Positions 1 through 13,600 are shown, counted from the stretch's first letter. The stretch: DNA of 64,000 nucleotides from Parus major (GCF_001522545.3 NC_031771.1:26855277-26919276), one strand, 5' to 3'. Translations and numbers: made by a program. Notes: generated by a model from the sequence alone, not told the origin.

Positions 1-3000
1 ATCCATGGTAACGCCTGATGGCAAAGACTTTTTGATTCTGCGTTCGGTCACTGCCTCAAAATTACCCCATGTGGACCTTTTGTGAGCCTCTGGGGGGTCA
101 GAGTCAGAAATCCTTCCTAACACAGAGAAATATCTGAGCTAACCCTCTTTTTCCATGGTGCAGAAAAGTTAGGGAGGTGGGGCTAGGAGCAAAATCAACC
201 ACAAGCTCCTTGGCTAACTCACCACATCTCATATGCCTTCACCCTAAATTTCTAAAGGGATACCGCTGACTGAAGGGATTTTTCTGTTCTTCTACAGTAC
301 CAGACCTTGTATCTTGAAAATAAATTTGAGTGGGCTTTGGTTTTTCATTATAGGGAGTGCAGACAGAAATGGACTGTTTCTTAGGAAACCATCTATGCTG
401 TGCTGGATGTTATGGAAAAACAATATAAACCAAACCGTAGCAGATTCTCTTTAAGGTTTATGAATGACTATTATTTTGGCTTATGCTTGAGAATTAGGTC
501 AGGTTGGCACAAACTGTTCACTGAAAACTTTACTGACTGCATCAGAGCCCTCAGAAGAGAAAGACTGCTGCGAGACTGTGGCTGACACAGGTGTGTGAAA
601 AAGGAATTTCTATGCCTCTGATATAATTGTTTTTATGTAAATACACATGGACATAATTATAAGTACCATCACTTGGAGAAAATAGATGTGTGAGGGCAAC
701 TGCATTCATTTCTTGTGAGGCTCTCTAGAGTCAGGAGGCTTCAACAATTAAAGCCCTAAAATCCCAAAGTAGTTACATCATGGGTGTCCTTTGTTTCTTA
801 AGCTCAGTGAAAGTCACCTTGTTTTTCTGTCTAGAATATACCATCAAAAAGAGGAAATCTTCCAAAAATTAGTCAACCACAGCATGGCTTTGTGGGCTTG
901 CTTTAGCTTGTGTGGCATGAAGAAGAGTATGATTCATGTCCTCAAACAGCTTTGTTGGATTGTATAAGCATTTACTAAACAAGTAAGAAAATAGTTTATT
1001 TAGAAGTACTAATGACAAGATTGAAAACTGGAAACCAGTAAGAAAGAAGGGAGCAATAAAAGATTAGGCAGACAACTGTGGCTTGATATACCTTGTCTCA
1101 GCTTTTCTTTGATTTTTCCCAAAAGAATTTGGCAGTGACAATAGTAAGGCTGTGAACACTATAACAATACAATATACTCATGCCAAAATGTAAATACAAA
1201 AGAAATGTTCTGAAATACACTGTATCAAATTATTTGCAAGGAGCAGAAAAAGATGGAAACCATGTTTTCAGTTCCTTGGAAACCCAGAGAAAAACCAAAT
1301 TCAGAGTTTAAGAGTTTATCTTTACGCGAGTATAAATCCCTTATTAAAAATTTAATCCCAGTTAGAGAAAAACAAATGAATGGTGATATGATGGATGGGG
1401 TTTGTGAGTGGTATGTTTCATCATGATCCCAATAAAATGAATAAAAAAATCCCAAAACTCTGAATATCTCACACAACTCTTTCTCTAAAACTAAGGGAAA
1501 ATGAGGATGTATTGATTTTCTAATGAATTTTAAATTCCACAAATGGGAGCTTTTTAGGATCAAGATATTAGGTGAGCATGTACTATGACATTTTTATAAG
1601 GCTGTCATATATGGGTCTTAATGCAAGAGGTTCCAATCCTGTTGTATGGATAATAACTCTTCATTAACCCTGGATCAAGACAGGCACTAGAGAGAATATG
1701 CAGGGAGGAGAAAACAAGTGTCAGGTCAAAGTCCCACCCTGTGTGCCTATATGTAAAGCACAAGAGACATAAACAGCTTTTCTACCTTTCTTTTCCTAAT
1801 GCAGTCTGTTTTCATAACAAACCAAATGTCTCATTTGTATTATTTTCTTACAGGATGCCATAAAGGGGTTATGTTTTCCAAAACTATTTCAGTGAAAGCC
1901 CATGAATAGCTCTGCAGAGGTTCAAGCAGATGTTCAAGTATCTGATCTCCTTTTCCTCAGTTCTGAGTCAGCTGAATAGAGTCCAGCCAGTCTGCCTGGA
2001 AAACGTGAACTTTATCCCCAAGTTAATATCGCTGGATTCATGGCTGAAGCAGAGAGAATGCTTTCCCAGAGAGTCTCAGGGTCACAGCTGTTACAATTGG
2101 TGGGTGTCTCCTAACTTAGGTAGGTGGGTGTACTTATCTGAAGCACCAGAAGTTGCTTTGTTTTCAGAAGGGGATTGAAAATTTTACCCTCTAGCATTGT
2201 TTCTTAGCCTTCTCTGGCCTATGACCAAGCCAGCTTGCAGGTGAAATTTTATTTTCCATTAAGACATTGGTCAAATACTCTCTTTTGCCCCAGTAAGCCA
2301 AAATATATATTGTTATACTGACACAAATATTTACTGTTTGGTACATAATGCCCCATGGTCCTCCTGCAGTCTTTGATAAAGTTCGCTTCACTGCTCTTGT
2401 TTTCCTAGCTAAGAGCTAGTTCAGGAAACAGATGGGTGATTGCATGCTTGTGATGTTGAACTCTGAGAGGAAAGTTGAATGCTCTGCTTTTTGTTCAATA
2501 TAAACTTGATCTGACATCACTGGGACTTTGCTCTTAGGAGGTTCTTTTTGCCTGAAGTAACCCACTGGCTTTCAGTGGGTCAGTGACAAAAAGACAAAGT
2601 AGTCAAAGATCAATACTGTGATGGTGCTCTCTTCTATCTCTAGCCTGTAGATTTTTCAGCCTGATCTGACATTTTAGTGGCTATGGTTGCATGAACAATA
2701 TGCCTACCTCACTCCATAAGATCAAGAGAACATCACACATAAAATGCGTACCCGAATTATTTTTATTCTTTTCTCAACTCAGCGGAAATGATTAGATTTC
2801 GTGCAAAGCACTCCCACAACAAAAGGGTATCACAGCATCCTCTGATGAGTGAGTGTAGGAGGCTGTGAATTAAGTGAAATACATTTATTGGGATCATCCA
2901 GTTAACTTTATGAGAGAGCTGGTTGTCTCAAAATAACCCTCACCACCCTTTCTTTTCTTAACTTCATATAGATAGGACATCTGGCAGTGCAATCAATAAC

Positions 3001-5700
3001 ATTAACCCTGACTAGCCCAAATCACAGCCAGGTTGGTTCATTCTCCACAGCAAAAGAAATCATGCACAATTTCCTAGTTGCCAATATCTCAAGTACATGA
3101 AACAATTCTGCATTCAAAACATCTAGACCAGGCTGATTGCAACACTCCCACTCCAAAGAACCTTTGTGCTGATAAAAGAACATTATACTTTTAAAGTTAG
3201 TCACTATTTCATTGTGAGCAAGGGCATGGCAGTGTGCCCCTATAAAAACTATAGCCCGATCTCATTTGTTCTGTACTCTCTGTGGGTTATTGCTATAATC
3301 TCTAATTGACAATGATTGCATCTTATGAATCCCTGAACAAATATTAATTTAATTTACAACATGTTCAGTTTTGTTAAACATCAAAGAGAGTAATTTAGAA
3401 ATTACATCAGCAATAATTTTGACTTCATCCAGGGCCATTTCTCCTGCTAGTCCAGGCTCAGATTCAGCATGCCAGCTGACAGTTGCCTGCAGGTACCATA
3501 TGATTCTCAAGCATCTGCTTTCCAGAAAAATGGATGTTTCTCTTTTTAAAGGCAAGGGGGCAGCTCACTCCTCACATTCCTGGGAGGGAGGTTTGCCTTC
3601 TCCCAGAGAAGGATAGACTCCAGAGGCATCTTCCTGGTGCTAATTTGATCTGCAGTACGAGGTTGTCCTGAAGGAGAAAGTCCTTCTGGTGTGGTGGCCT
3701 CAGTGTGGTGCCACTCCTTCTTTGCAGGTTCTTCACTGGCCTCGGAGGTTCTGTTTTTGCATGTCTGAAGCAGCCTTCCCATGTGTACGCTGGAGAATGT
3801 GTTTGGCAGTCCCCTTGTGGTATAAATCTGACAAGTCAGCCAGCAGCAACCATCTTCCAGGTCACTGGGAAGCTGGAACACCCTTGTCTAGCTCTTCACC
3901 ATTTTTGTCTCCAAACCTGGCTGCTCTGGACAGAGCTGGGTACAACTGATGTTCCACAGAGTATAGGAAGCTCAGGGAAACACTGGGTGTACTTCCTGAG
4001 CTGATAACCTGATATTGCTAGATTTTTGTTCTTCATTTCACATCTTCTCGGGTAAAGGGAAAAAAAGGCATGGGGGAGCACAGGGATCAGAGCAAGACAG
4101 TGCTCAGTGTTGCTGGGAAAAGTGTAAGAATGGAAGAACCCCTTCTGCTACCGAGGATGCAGTTATGGAGGTTCTTGTCAGCAAACTCTGCAATGCCTTC
4201 TGAGGGTCACAATTGCAATTGGCAGCAGAGATACTTCCTACCCTCAACTTAAGCATTACTTCATATCAGTGTGCAATTGCACTCATAATGTTGTCTACAC
4301 CAAATGTGAACTAAAAATGTCCCCCTGTCACAACTGGAGATGGTGGATGCAGGAAATACATTGTCAAAATGTAAGAGTCCAGCTTACAGCTTGTCTGAAT
4401 GTTTTATCATTTTTGAAAGGCATGACAGCTGGTGTGAACTTTCATATCAGATATCATCATTCCCTGCTCCAAATATTTCCATGTGACTGGTTTTGGTTAA
4501 AGAAGGCATCTTGTTGAATTTAATTAGGTAGAAACACAATTTGAGGGCAGATAACACCCCTTCTCCTTACTAAGGAAGATGGCCTGGAGCATTTCTTTGT
4601 GCTGAAGAGTCTCCCTAGCACAGCTTTCTGGCTGAGAAAACAATGTGCTGCATCCAGGAAAAATATGAAGGCTGTATCTGTGCCTAGAAACTGTCACACT
4701 GGTATCTTTACAAATTACACTGATGATATGAAAACAAAGTGCCTTAATTTAATTATGTGTGTTTTCCTTGGTTAGTGTAAGATGAGTTTTGATGGGGGAT
4801 ATGAGGACCTTTGTCCTGTCAGACTGTCTTGAAAGGCAGAGGCCTTGGAGCTGCCCCTGTCTGCACTGCAGGGCCATGGGGTGTTCATCCATCCCCTCTC
4901 TGAGAGTTGTGTTTTGTTCTTTCCATGTGCACTGTACCCACAGCTCGGACAGTGACATTTTGGCTACAGCAACAAGAAGCAAAGGAAGGGACTGGGAAAA
5001 ACATCTGAGTGGAAGACTTAATGCAGCAATTTTCTTCCCTTTGCTTCTTTCTTTGTGAACTGCCTGCAGGCAGGTAGGGCATGTAGGACTCCTTCCAGAT
5101 GAAGTGGTGACTGACAAATGAGTCTCCTGGCATTCCTGAGTGCTGCTCTCTGGGCAGACCCACACCCGGACTCTTTTGGCATGCAAGGACAGCACATCCT
5201 CCCACCACAAATCCACAGGGAGAGAGAGCTTGCCCTGGCATGGTGCTGCTGCCTGGGCTGGTGCAGGAGGAGAAGCCCCTGTGCCATGTGGCTGGGAGGC
5301 TGCTGTGCTCTCACCAAGGAAGTAGATGTAGCTTTAGGAGCATCTAATGGTCTGTGAACCTTCTGCAGATCACACGGAGGAGGGAGATTCTTTGCGGCTG
5401 TGTATCTTGGTATAAAGTACACCAAGCACAGAAATGCATTGCAAAGAAAAACAAGTGCTTTCATTTGGCATTTCAAAAAAATACAGAGAAAATTCAAAGA
5501 AGAGATGGAAAAGTTCAGGAGAGCTAATTGTTGCCAGTGCATTTATGTAGGAGACATCTGCAGTTAATAAATTTATGAACTAAAAACCACATCAAAACAT
5601 GTTTGGTGATGCTCTGGTCTGATCATATTGAGGAAGAGGTAGGACAGATCCCCGTTATCATTCTGAGCATCCTGGGAAATGGGAATTTCTCCAAGTATCA
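1..5700. other. unique sequence, no recognisable gene
   Basis: I see no repeat family, RNA gene or identifiable protein in this stretch. Short open frames occur on both strands. The GC-richer patch at about 4780-5320 has overlapping open frames in several frames and both strands, including a 155-codon minus-strand frame at 4749-5216 and a 174-codon one at 5018-5542. That pattern is typical of a stop-poor chance patch rather than a gene, and their translations show no domain I recognise. A TATAAAA string lies at about 3241-3247 but has no LTR or gene context around it. Confidence 0.55.
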
Positions 5701-5796
5701 TGCGCCAAGTACAGTAATATTTTTACAGGGTGTCAAGCACTGCACTCCCAGGCAGCGCTGAAGCAAACGACTGGGAATAAATGGACAAGAAAACAA

Positions 5797-5908
5797 ATGG
5801 CTGGAAAGATAGCCATCAAATTCCTCTTGCTCCTTTCTCTGGCACTTGGTCCTCTCTTCAAAATGTTGACAATGTTCCTTAGGCAGAAAGAGAATAGAAA
5901 TGGAAAAA
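5797..5908 (+). other. candidate first coding exon, signal-peptide-like (unproven)
   Basis: An ATG at 5797 sits in a strong start context, with A at -3 and G at +4. It opens a 37-codon stretch beginning MAGKIAIKFLLLLSLALGP, a basic N-terminus followed by a hydrophobic core, which is the shape of a signal peptide. The frame then reaches a consensus splice donor, GTAAGT at 5909-5914, leaving one extra base. That would give a phase-1 intron, the phase commonly found after signal-peptide exons in secreted and immune proteins. I do not recognise the protein and could not find a matching downstream exon. If the intron is not spliced, the frame runs on to a stop at about 6001. Chance is a serious alternative. 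Confidence 0.2.
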
Positions 5909-5914
5909 GTAAGT

Positions 5915-8780
5915 GGATCGACCGTGGTTATGGCTTATTTTCTTTCCCCAATAGGGGAGTATTGTGTAACAGAATTTTGTTCAAGTATCATTTTTGTTCT
6001 TAAAATAGTTATTATTCTCCATACTTCATATGAAATAAGAGCTATGTTTTGGATCCAACATAATTCTTGATAGGCTGTGAGGGGGATTTTTCAAAAGTAA
6101 TTAAAAAAAATACATTCATTCTAAATTAATTTAATTTAAACTAAATTAAAATTAAATAAAATGTAAAAGAAAAAGATGAAAAAAGTGCTTTTTTTTGTGT
6201 GAATTTTGGGGAGAAAAGGCATTTGTTGACCCAGAGGCTTTGAGTACAGTATCTTCTGTCCTCTGTTCTCTGATAAATGAACTGAAAAACTGGAGACAAA
6301 GATAAGTAAATTTTGAATACAGTGACCAGATTCTGATATCAGGTATAACATCACATCACAGGATTACCATTACCCAGGGTCAGAATGACATCCACAGGGA
6401 GACTGAGGGTCTAAATGACACGTCCATGAGCTGATACAATTACAGTATCAATAGTCAGAATACATAGCGGAACAGCCATCCATGTGTTTGAGTGCTCCTG
6501 TACCAAAACAAGGCCACAAGAAACCCAAAAACCCTGAAAGAGGAGGGATTTTTTATGATTACTCTTCAGAAGATTATAGGAACTCTACATGGAAAGCCAA
6601 AAACTAAGTGGTGAAATTCCCAGATCAATCTTTCAGCTTTTCTTCTCTGTTTTGTCTTTTTTCAGTTTTGTCTGGGGTTGTTTTTACTTGCATTGGGGCA
6701 GAAATATTATCAAAAGAGCATCTTTCAAAGTGACTTCAATACCTCCTGGAGTCCCAAGAAAAGATATATAAACCTGAGAAAAATGCTGAAGGAAAGGGAC
6801 AGTAGCAGGGGGAAGTAGCATTGAAAGACTGTGGTTATTCATGGGCAGGTTGTGTAGCAGGGTCAATGTGCTTCTTTCTGAGCAAAACAAAAGGTTTAAG
6901 CAGTCCTTTCTCCAAATAAATTGCCAGTATAGAAGACAAAATGTTGGACCTAATTCAGTTTTCATTCATTCTATCCTGGCTGAAACAACTTCAGGAAATT
7001 TAGTGGGAGAAGTTTCCGAAAATAGGTAGAGAAGTTAAAGGATTGATGATGGAGATGGCAGCATTCATGGGAAAAGGGTCAGGAAGCCACAGAACTCCCT
7101 CGTCTTCTCTATGCCTTAGAAAACTGTCTGGTTCGTGATTAATTTTGAGTGAAAATGGAATTCTCTGGTGTTATTAATTTTATTTTCCTTGGGTCACCTT
7201 TCCCTCTGTATTAGTCCAGCAATATAAACAAAAGCAAGAAGTCATAGTTTTGATTTTGAGGTGGATACATGTGAAATGCATTGAGTCAGGAGGTCTGTGC
7301 TAACCATATGTACTGTTATATGTATGTCACATAGACAGATAATCATGAATAGGAAAATGCAATCAATCATGTTGTCACTTTTTTTCCAGCCCTTCTCTCA
7401 TGTGCCTGCACCTGTAAACCATTCATATGCACAAATGTGTTAACAAAACTTGGCATATTTCCATGGCGTTTGTATTTTTTTCAAATCCTTCTGTAACACA
7501 AGGGAAATACTTGCCCCTCATTGTTTTAAGTGGCAATAATCCACTTGCTAAGTGGAAAGCCTACAGTGCAAAAGGTTTTAATTTAAAATCCCAAAGCTGA
7601 AAATAGATTATTGCTGAAACAACCAAAGCCCTGATATCCATGTATTATAAGAAAAACCTCTTTTTTAAAATGAAGTTATTTGATAAAGCAAGAGGTTAAT
7701 AGCAGTGATCTAAAGTTTGATTTTGCGCAAACTTCCCCAAAAACATTTGTCAGGGTATTTTCTTCTTCACCTGTGTGCCACTCCTTGCTAATGGAGCTGG
7801 CCACACCACTGTCCCTTCTGTTGTGTGCATCTCCAGCTGAAGTCAACAACTCCCCTCTGTAGTGACATCGTGAAAAAGGAAGATCCTGAAGGATCCTGGA
7901 AATTTACCTGTGTAAAAGAAACCCATCAACTTTAGTAGGACTTGTCACCTACCTTAATGGTCTCAAAACAGAGATTTGCTTCCTGATAAATCCATCACAT
8001 AAATGACGGGCCAACTAAACTGCACTGAACAAAAGCTGCTGACACATATCCTAAACCCACAACTATAATGTAATGATCTTGAATTAAGTTCACTTGGCAA
8101 GCTACAGAAGTAACTCATCCTTCAGGCATTGTGAATGCACAGTTTCTGGAGCTGGGAAGCCGTTTAGTGTGTTGGCACAACAGCATATGAGCTCTGGAGA
8201 TTTGGGAGCACAAGATTAGGACTGGCTAAACAAACAGATGCCTTAAACAGGGCTGCTAAATGGTTTAAATGAAGCCAATGTTGTGCCACATAAAAGCTTA
8301 AATAACTCTCTTCCACATGGCAAAGAAATTAAATTCTTCCCCAGAGACCTCTAAGGAAAAGAAATCAACAAGCTTCCTTGAAAGACCTTTTCCTTCTTAG
8401 AAGTTTATTACTGGTTTCTGTGGCCAGTTGAGCTGCTCCACTATTAATAAATGACAGTGAAATTCATTTTGTGGCCGTTGTTTTGACTCTTGGGTACATG
8501 AGGTTGTACAACTCGGGGAGTGTTGGCAAGAGAAGCATCAGAATTACACCTGCCCATAGGTTATGCACAGTTCTGTGCTCTTGGGGCATCTCGCTGTGAG
8601 CTCTTTCCACCTCTGCATGGACAGCAAGCAGCACCAGCGCTCACTGGTGTCACCAGTGACTCACTCCCACCACATGCATGCCTCTCCTGGGCTGAGGCTC
8701 TTTTATTCCTCTTTTTACTAAAAAACAGCCTGCTTCTTAAAAAAAAAACAAACAACAACAAAAACCCCTAAAACTTAAAA
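5915..8780. other. unique sequence, no recognisable gene
   Basis: No gene or repeat family is recognised. The part at about 6095-6175 is a low-complexity A/T tract rich in AATTTAATT-like words. Near 8730-8800 the sequence becomes an A-rich, C-interrupted tract that leads into the pentanucleotide array. Short open frames here have no identifiable domains. Confidence 0.5.
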
Positions 8781-8804
8781 CCAAAGAAAATCAAAACAAA
8801 TCAG

Positions 8805-9014
8805 TAAAATAAAATAAAATAAAATAAAATAAAATAAAATAAAATAAAATAAAATAAAATAANATAAAATAAAATAAAATGAAATAAAATAAAATAAAAT
8901 AAAATAAAATAAAATAAAATAAAATAAAATAAAATAAAATAAAATAAAATAAAATGAAATAAAATAAAATAAAATAAAATAAAATAAAATAAAATAAAAT
9001 AAAATAAAATAAAA
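8805..9014. repeat. (AAAAT)n microsatellite, about 42 units
   Basis: This is a nearly pure tandem array of the 5-base unit AAAAT, about 210 bp long. It holds two A-to-G interruptions (8881 and 8956, exactly 75 bases or 15 units apart) and one ambiguous base (N at 8863), the only one in the window. The long open frames on the minus strand, which read as repeats of F, Y, I and L, are a by-product of the array and not genes. The assembled length may not equal the true length, because arrays of this kind vary between individuals and are easily collapsed. Confidence 0.97.
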
Positions 9015-10479
9015 CAAAGGCTCTGGTGTAATAAAAACAGAGTGCTGACTTTGTACCATCTGGTGACTTCTTAACTGCAACCATGCAGCACAGCACAAGT
9101 CCTTTGAGGGAAGAGGTGACTAATGAGATGCAGAGATCCTGAGCTGGTTAGGAAGTAACATTAGACTTCTGTTGTCTTCACTAGTTAATATGATATGTAA
9201 ATGAGGAACATATGATAGTATTTGAATCCTGTCTGTAGGAAACACACCAGTGTAAGTGCTTAGGAGGAGATGGCCTTCCTAATGAATGTGCTCTTTCTTT
9301 GAGAATGGAAGTGAAGTCCCAGTTTTGTTTAATCATTTTGTGCTACTTCTCTAAAGCAACACTTATTCCTGGGAATGGCAAGTGTTTGAAATTTGAATGG
9401 GATCCACTCCATTAGCCAGAATTTGTACAGTGACTCCCTGTCTTCCGCACTGCAAGAAATCCTAACCCCTTCCTCAGCTGCTGGAAGTGGACTTCACAGC
9501 ATATCTCATGCCAATAAGAAATACTTAAATCTGCTGATTTGTACCAAAGCTAGAGTTAGCACAGCAGACATTTTAAAGCAAAAATAAGACAGAAATTTCA
9601 AACAGAGACATGATTTCCACACACTTTCGTGGCACCTAGGCTAGGGCTTTGATTTCTGACCCTGTTTCAGGTTTTCTCAGCTTCTGTGGATTTCTGTGAA
9701 GTCTGGCAAATGGTCAACATCTTTGTAAATCATCCCCATGTTAGGACACTGGATAAGAGCAAAGGAAAATACTTTGAGACATCAAATTATCAAACTATTT
9801 AAGTCTTCTGCCCTGTAGTTCCTCTCATTGCAGTGGAAGCCATTGAACACGCAAGTAGCAAAGCTGGGGAGGTCCTCATCTCATCGTCCTGCTGTCTCCT
9901 GATTTTAACTTCTTGTCTCTTCTGTTTGTCCCTGTGCACAACCTTCCTGCATTTTCTGTATGTGGGGACTCTGGGAAGTGGCTTTTATTTTTGAAGCTGG
10001 TATAATTTAGAGACAAATGAATTGTAGAGACAGTACACAGCCTCCAGCTTTGTCTACCTTGAAAGGGTGGATTGATTTCTATTCTGAGTCCACAAATGTG
10101 AGAAAATGTAAATTTTTTTTCTCATATTTTCTCCAGCAACTTAATCCTTAATATCATACTCCAGTAGTTAAGAAACAGAAACATACAAAAAATCTTAGGG
10201 ATCCAGTTAAAACAGCAGACGTTTTTGATGACAAAAGGTTGCAACAAGTTATTTCCCAGCCAGCTTTAGAGCAAGAAATCTTTGTAAGGATTCTTTTATA
10301 ATTCAGATCAAATAAACAAAATTACCCACTGCGATAAGAGGAGTGTTGTTTGCACCTTAAATGCAATTTGTAAATTTCAGAATCCTTTTATTTAGATATA
10401 CTCCTAGGGATTAGCAATACCACATCCATGGATTTTCACATTTTTTCGGTGGAGTGTGAAAACATCTGCTAGTACTCAT
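9015..10479. other. unique sequence, no recognisable gene
   Basis: I see no repeat or coding signal beyond a 64-codon open frame at 9393-9587 without recognisable content. A GTAAGT donor-like word occurs near 9253 with no good acceptor paired to it. The 250 bases before the MIR relic show no family resemblance that I can name. Confidence 0.45.
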
Positions 10480-10635
10480 CAAACTCCTCTGTGGTTTGTT
10501 GTCCCCATTTTACAAGTTGAAGGAATTACACAAGCAGGTTAAAGGACTTGCCCAAGACCACACAGGGAATCGGATGACAGAGTAGGTACTAGAATCATAA
10601 TTTCCTGGCTCTACTTCCAATTACCTTGTGCCAAG
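10480..10635 (-). repeat. MIR / CORE-SINE relic, inverted
   Basis: Read on the plus strand, the segment follows the reverse complement of the MIR consensus block by block: CCCCATTTTACA, then AGGTTAA, then GACTTGCCCAAG, then CCACACAG, then GGCTCTACTTCC, in the order and with roughly the spacing expected. MIR is an ancient tRNA-derived CORE-SINE that stopped moving long before modern birds arose, so copies this readable are uncommon in avian genomes and are sometimes kept as regulatory sequence. The outer boundaries are approximate. The identification rests on memory of the consensus, without an alignment score. Confidence 0.8.
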
Positions 10636-13600
10636 GAAAAGGCCTTTCTTTCTAATGTAACACCTTAGTTATTTGACTTTGTTCTTTCTCTCTCTCCCTT
10701 ACTCTTGCTCCACCTCACCTAAAATGTAATTGAAAAAGGTTCTCTCCTTTAGTGTGCAGCTTTGTATTTAATCTGTGGTGCCAAACAGATCAAATGAATG
10801 TTGTCACCACTCCAGAAAATGCAGAGTGAGTTTATTTAGCTGATGTGGTGGCATAGGTGGGTTATAAAAACCCCACAGACTTCTGCCAGGGAAGTGACCC
10901 CTTGAGTCTTGATTAAACACACTTGTGTTAATCAGGCTGTTCTGCCGAGCTTCTCAGGCAGGATGGGTGCAAAGCTGACAGAACAGCACCCTGAAGCCAC
11001 AGTATCCCACTATGGATATTATCCAAAATGCCCCCATCTGCTCCTCATTTTTCTTTTCCTGTAGCTCTCCAGACAATCATGCCTCTCTTCGTGACAAATG
11101 TTGTGATGCAGCAGGAAAAAGGTTACTTTGCCCTTCTAAATAAAGTCTCCTGAGAAAATAACCCTCTTTTTGTATTTTTAAAGTGGTGTTACTTCATTTG
11201 CTATAAAGGTTGAAGTGATTTGGTATTATTAACACGTCCTCAAGATTATTTTTTTAAAGTCATTAACTGGTGCTCTTTTACAGATGCCTTTCGGTACATT
11301 TTTGGAAGAATAGTTATTATCATTCCTTCAGATCAGGTATCATCTTATTCTCATCTGATTTCGTTCAGTGCTTTGTTAGCTGGAGCATCCAATAACAACT
11401 AGAGATTAATGAACTAGAAGTGATGTTCTTCATCCAAATTATGGGCACCCTTGCAAGAGCTGAGTGGTGTATGTGGCATAGTTCCTCATCTGCTTCTGCA
11501 GTTATTCTTGCAGGGAAATGGTTTCCTTACAAGGCAGAACCTCTTAGTGCTACATTATCTCATTATGTCTGACCACAAGGCTGGACTGCACCCTTCCTGT
11601 GAAATACATAAATATAGGATCAGAGTTTTAAAAACTTTAGAGTTTCCCAGTAAATTATTGCTTAAAAGTACTTAACTGATTGTTTAAAGTGTCTCAGATA
11701 CAGCAGAATGGCCTGCTGCCCTAGGGCAAGGGCTGCTCCTTGGGGCGATGTCTGAGGAAGCACCAGTAGCCTCTAATGCCCATTAATTAATGACACTGCT
11801 CACCCACGGCATCTATGAGCAGTTGATGAGGACGCTACAAACTGTGTAAGAGACATATGAGTTTATGCTTGTCACCATACTAAGCTGCTAAGTTTGTGCA
11901 CACTGCTCTTGTAAAAGCGGCAAGAATGGGACACAAGAAGTTGATGGCAGAGATTTTCTGTGGCCACATACAGGCCAGCAGAGAAAGTGTTTGTTAGTGA
12001 CATGCCTTAGGAAAAAATGTGTTCAACAGAATGGACTAGCTCAGCAATACATTCAGCAGGGAAGTTCAGGTTTATATCTAAGTAAACAAATGGTTACTTA
12101 TCTTCTCTGGTACCAGGTGGTATGATGTGCATCCTGCTTTACTCTTGCTATATCATAATTCTTGATACTTATATTATATGAACGTGGATCAAGTTGTTTT
12201 GGTTTCTAATCGTGCTTTTTAAGAGGAGTCACTGGGCATAGTGGTCTGTTTATAGAATAATCTTTGGTTTTATATTTGCCAGAGGTATACACAGGCAGCA
12301 GCAGGGGTATACTTTGTCTAGATGCCAACTTTTCACAGAAGAAAAGCTTCATAAATCACTTCCCTGAACTGTCAGTGCTGTTAGCAACTCCCTCTGGCGT
12401 TGTACAGCTGAGGGGGTTATGTTGAGCACAGCACTCCTCTGCAGCCAGAGGAGCCCTGCTTTCATTTATTTTTCTTTCCTAATTACCTAAAGTAAGAGAA
12501 AACTGGTCCAAGCTTGAGGAACCTTTATAAAACACGCTGGACGATCAAAATACCATGACGGGCTTCTTCAGTGCCTAAAAACTAATTGTGCACGGTAGCC
12601 TACATCTCTGCTAGAGTCAGCTTGGAATCACTTCTTCCTAGGCATTGTGGTAATGACCATTCCTTGCCTACTTGAAAAAAAAACAACAAAAGTGGTTTTG
12701 AAAAAGAAATGGTGTGGATGTCTGGACCTGAAGACAGATAGCTAATGCAGACGTATGGACAACGCACACAAAAGCTTCCCAGTGTCAGATGAGAAGAACA
12801 TGGGCCATAAATTCTCTGTCCTTAACTTATAGCCACACAGATGGTTTTGATTACAGCAGATGTTGTGTGAAAATTAGCTGCAGCTTGTGGCTAATGGAGG
12901 AACATTTGTAGAAAGGGGTTCAGGAGGTGAAGGCTATTTTTAAGACTCCTGTATGTAAAACTAAATCTCTGTCTATACAAGGTGGCAGAGTTGACTGAAG
13001 GTGCAGGTTGTAGGCACAGAGGGGTAGGAAAATATTTCGCTTTGCACAGCTGCCATATATGAGGCTGCTTGTAGATGTGCAACTTAGCTTGTACTTAGTG
13101 ATTTTATCTGCTTCAACCCATTGCCAGTTGTCACTTAAGAATTTCTCTGCTGAATATCAGAGAAGGAAATTAAATGAAGTGAAAGTGCCTGTCTTATCTT
13201 GCATGCTGCTGTTCTTTCTCGTGCTGATGTGCAAAGATAAAATAGTGCAGACTGGCCTTTCATTCTGGCTCTGGTGCAGAAACCAGGAGAGGGCTTTCCC
13301 TCTCCAAACACAGATGCCCAGCAGCATTTGCACCCAGCTGCCACACAGGACTGCTTGCCTCCTCAGCCCAGGTCCATGTGGCCTGATTTAGGTGCATAAA
13401 GTTGCAAGCATGCTGCAGGTAGTGTTTCAGGGAGCTGGAGCCACTGGGACTCTGTACCAGGCATCAGCTCTCAGAGGGGTACATGAGAGAGGCTGATGGG
13501 GAAAAATTGTCCCTGCTGCTTTGGTTGCATTTCCCTTTTTCCCAAATACCTCCATCATGGCTGGGTTTGACTGCCTCTTCCAGGAAGGTGACAGGGGTGC

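Noticed and set aside
3230..3320. TATAAAA with downstream sequence as an LTR promoter
   Set aside because: No polyadenylation signal, TG...CA ends or target duplication could be found nearby.
4749..5542. Minus-strand frames of 155, 118 and 174 codons
   Set aside because: Three mutually overlapping frames on one strand, plus others on the opposite strand, cannot all be genes, and none shows a domain.
8775..9098. Hydrophobic minus-strand frames of about 100 codons
   Set aside because: They are the translation of the (AAAAT)n array and reflect the 5-base period only.
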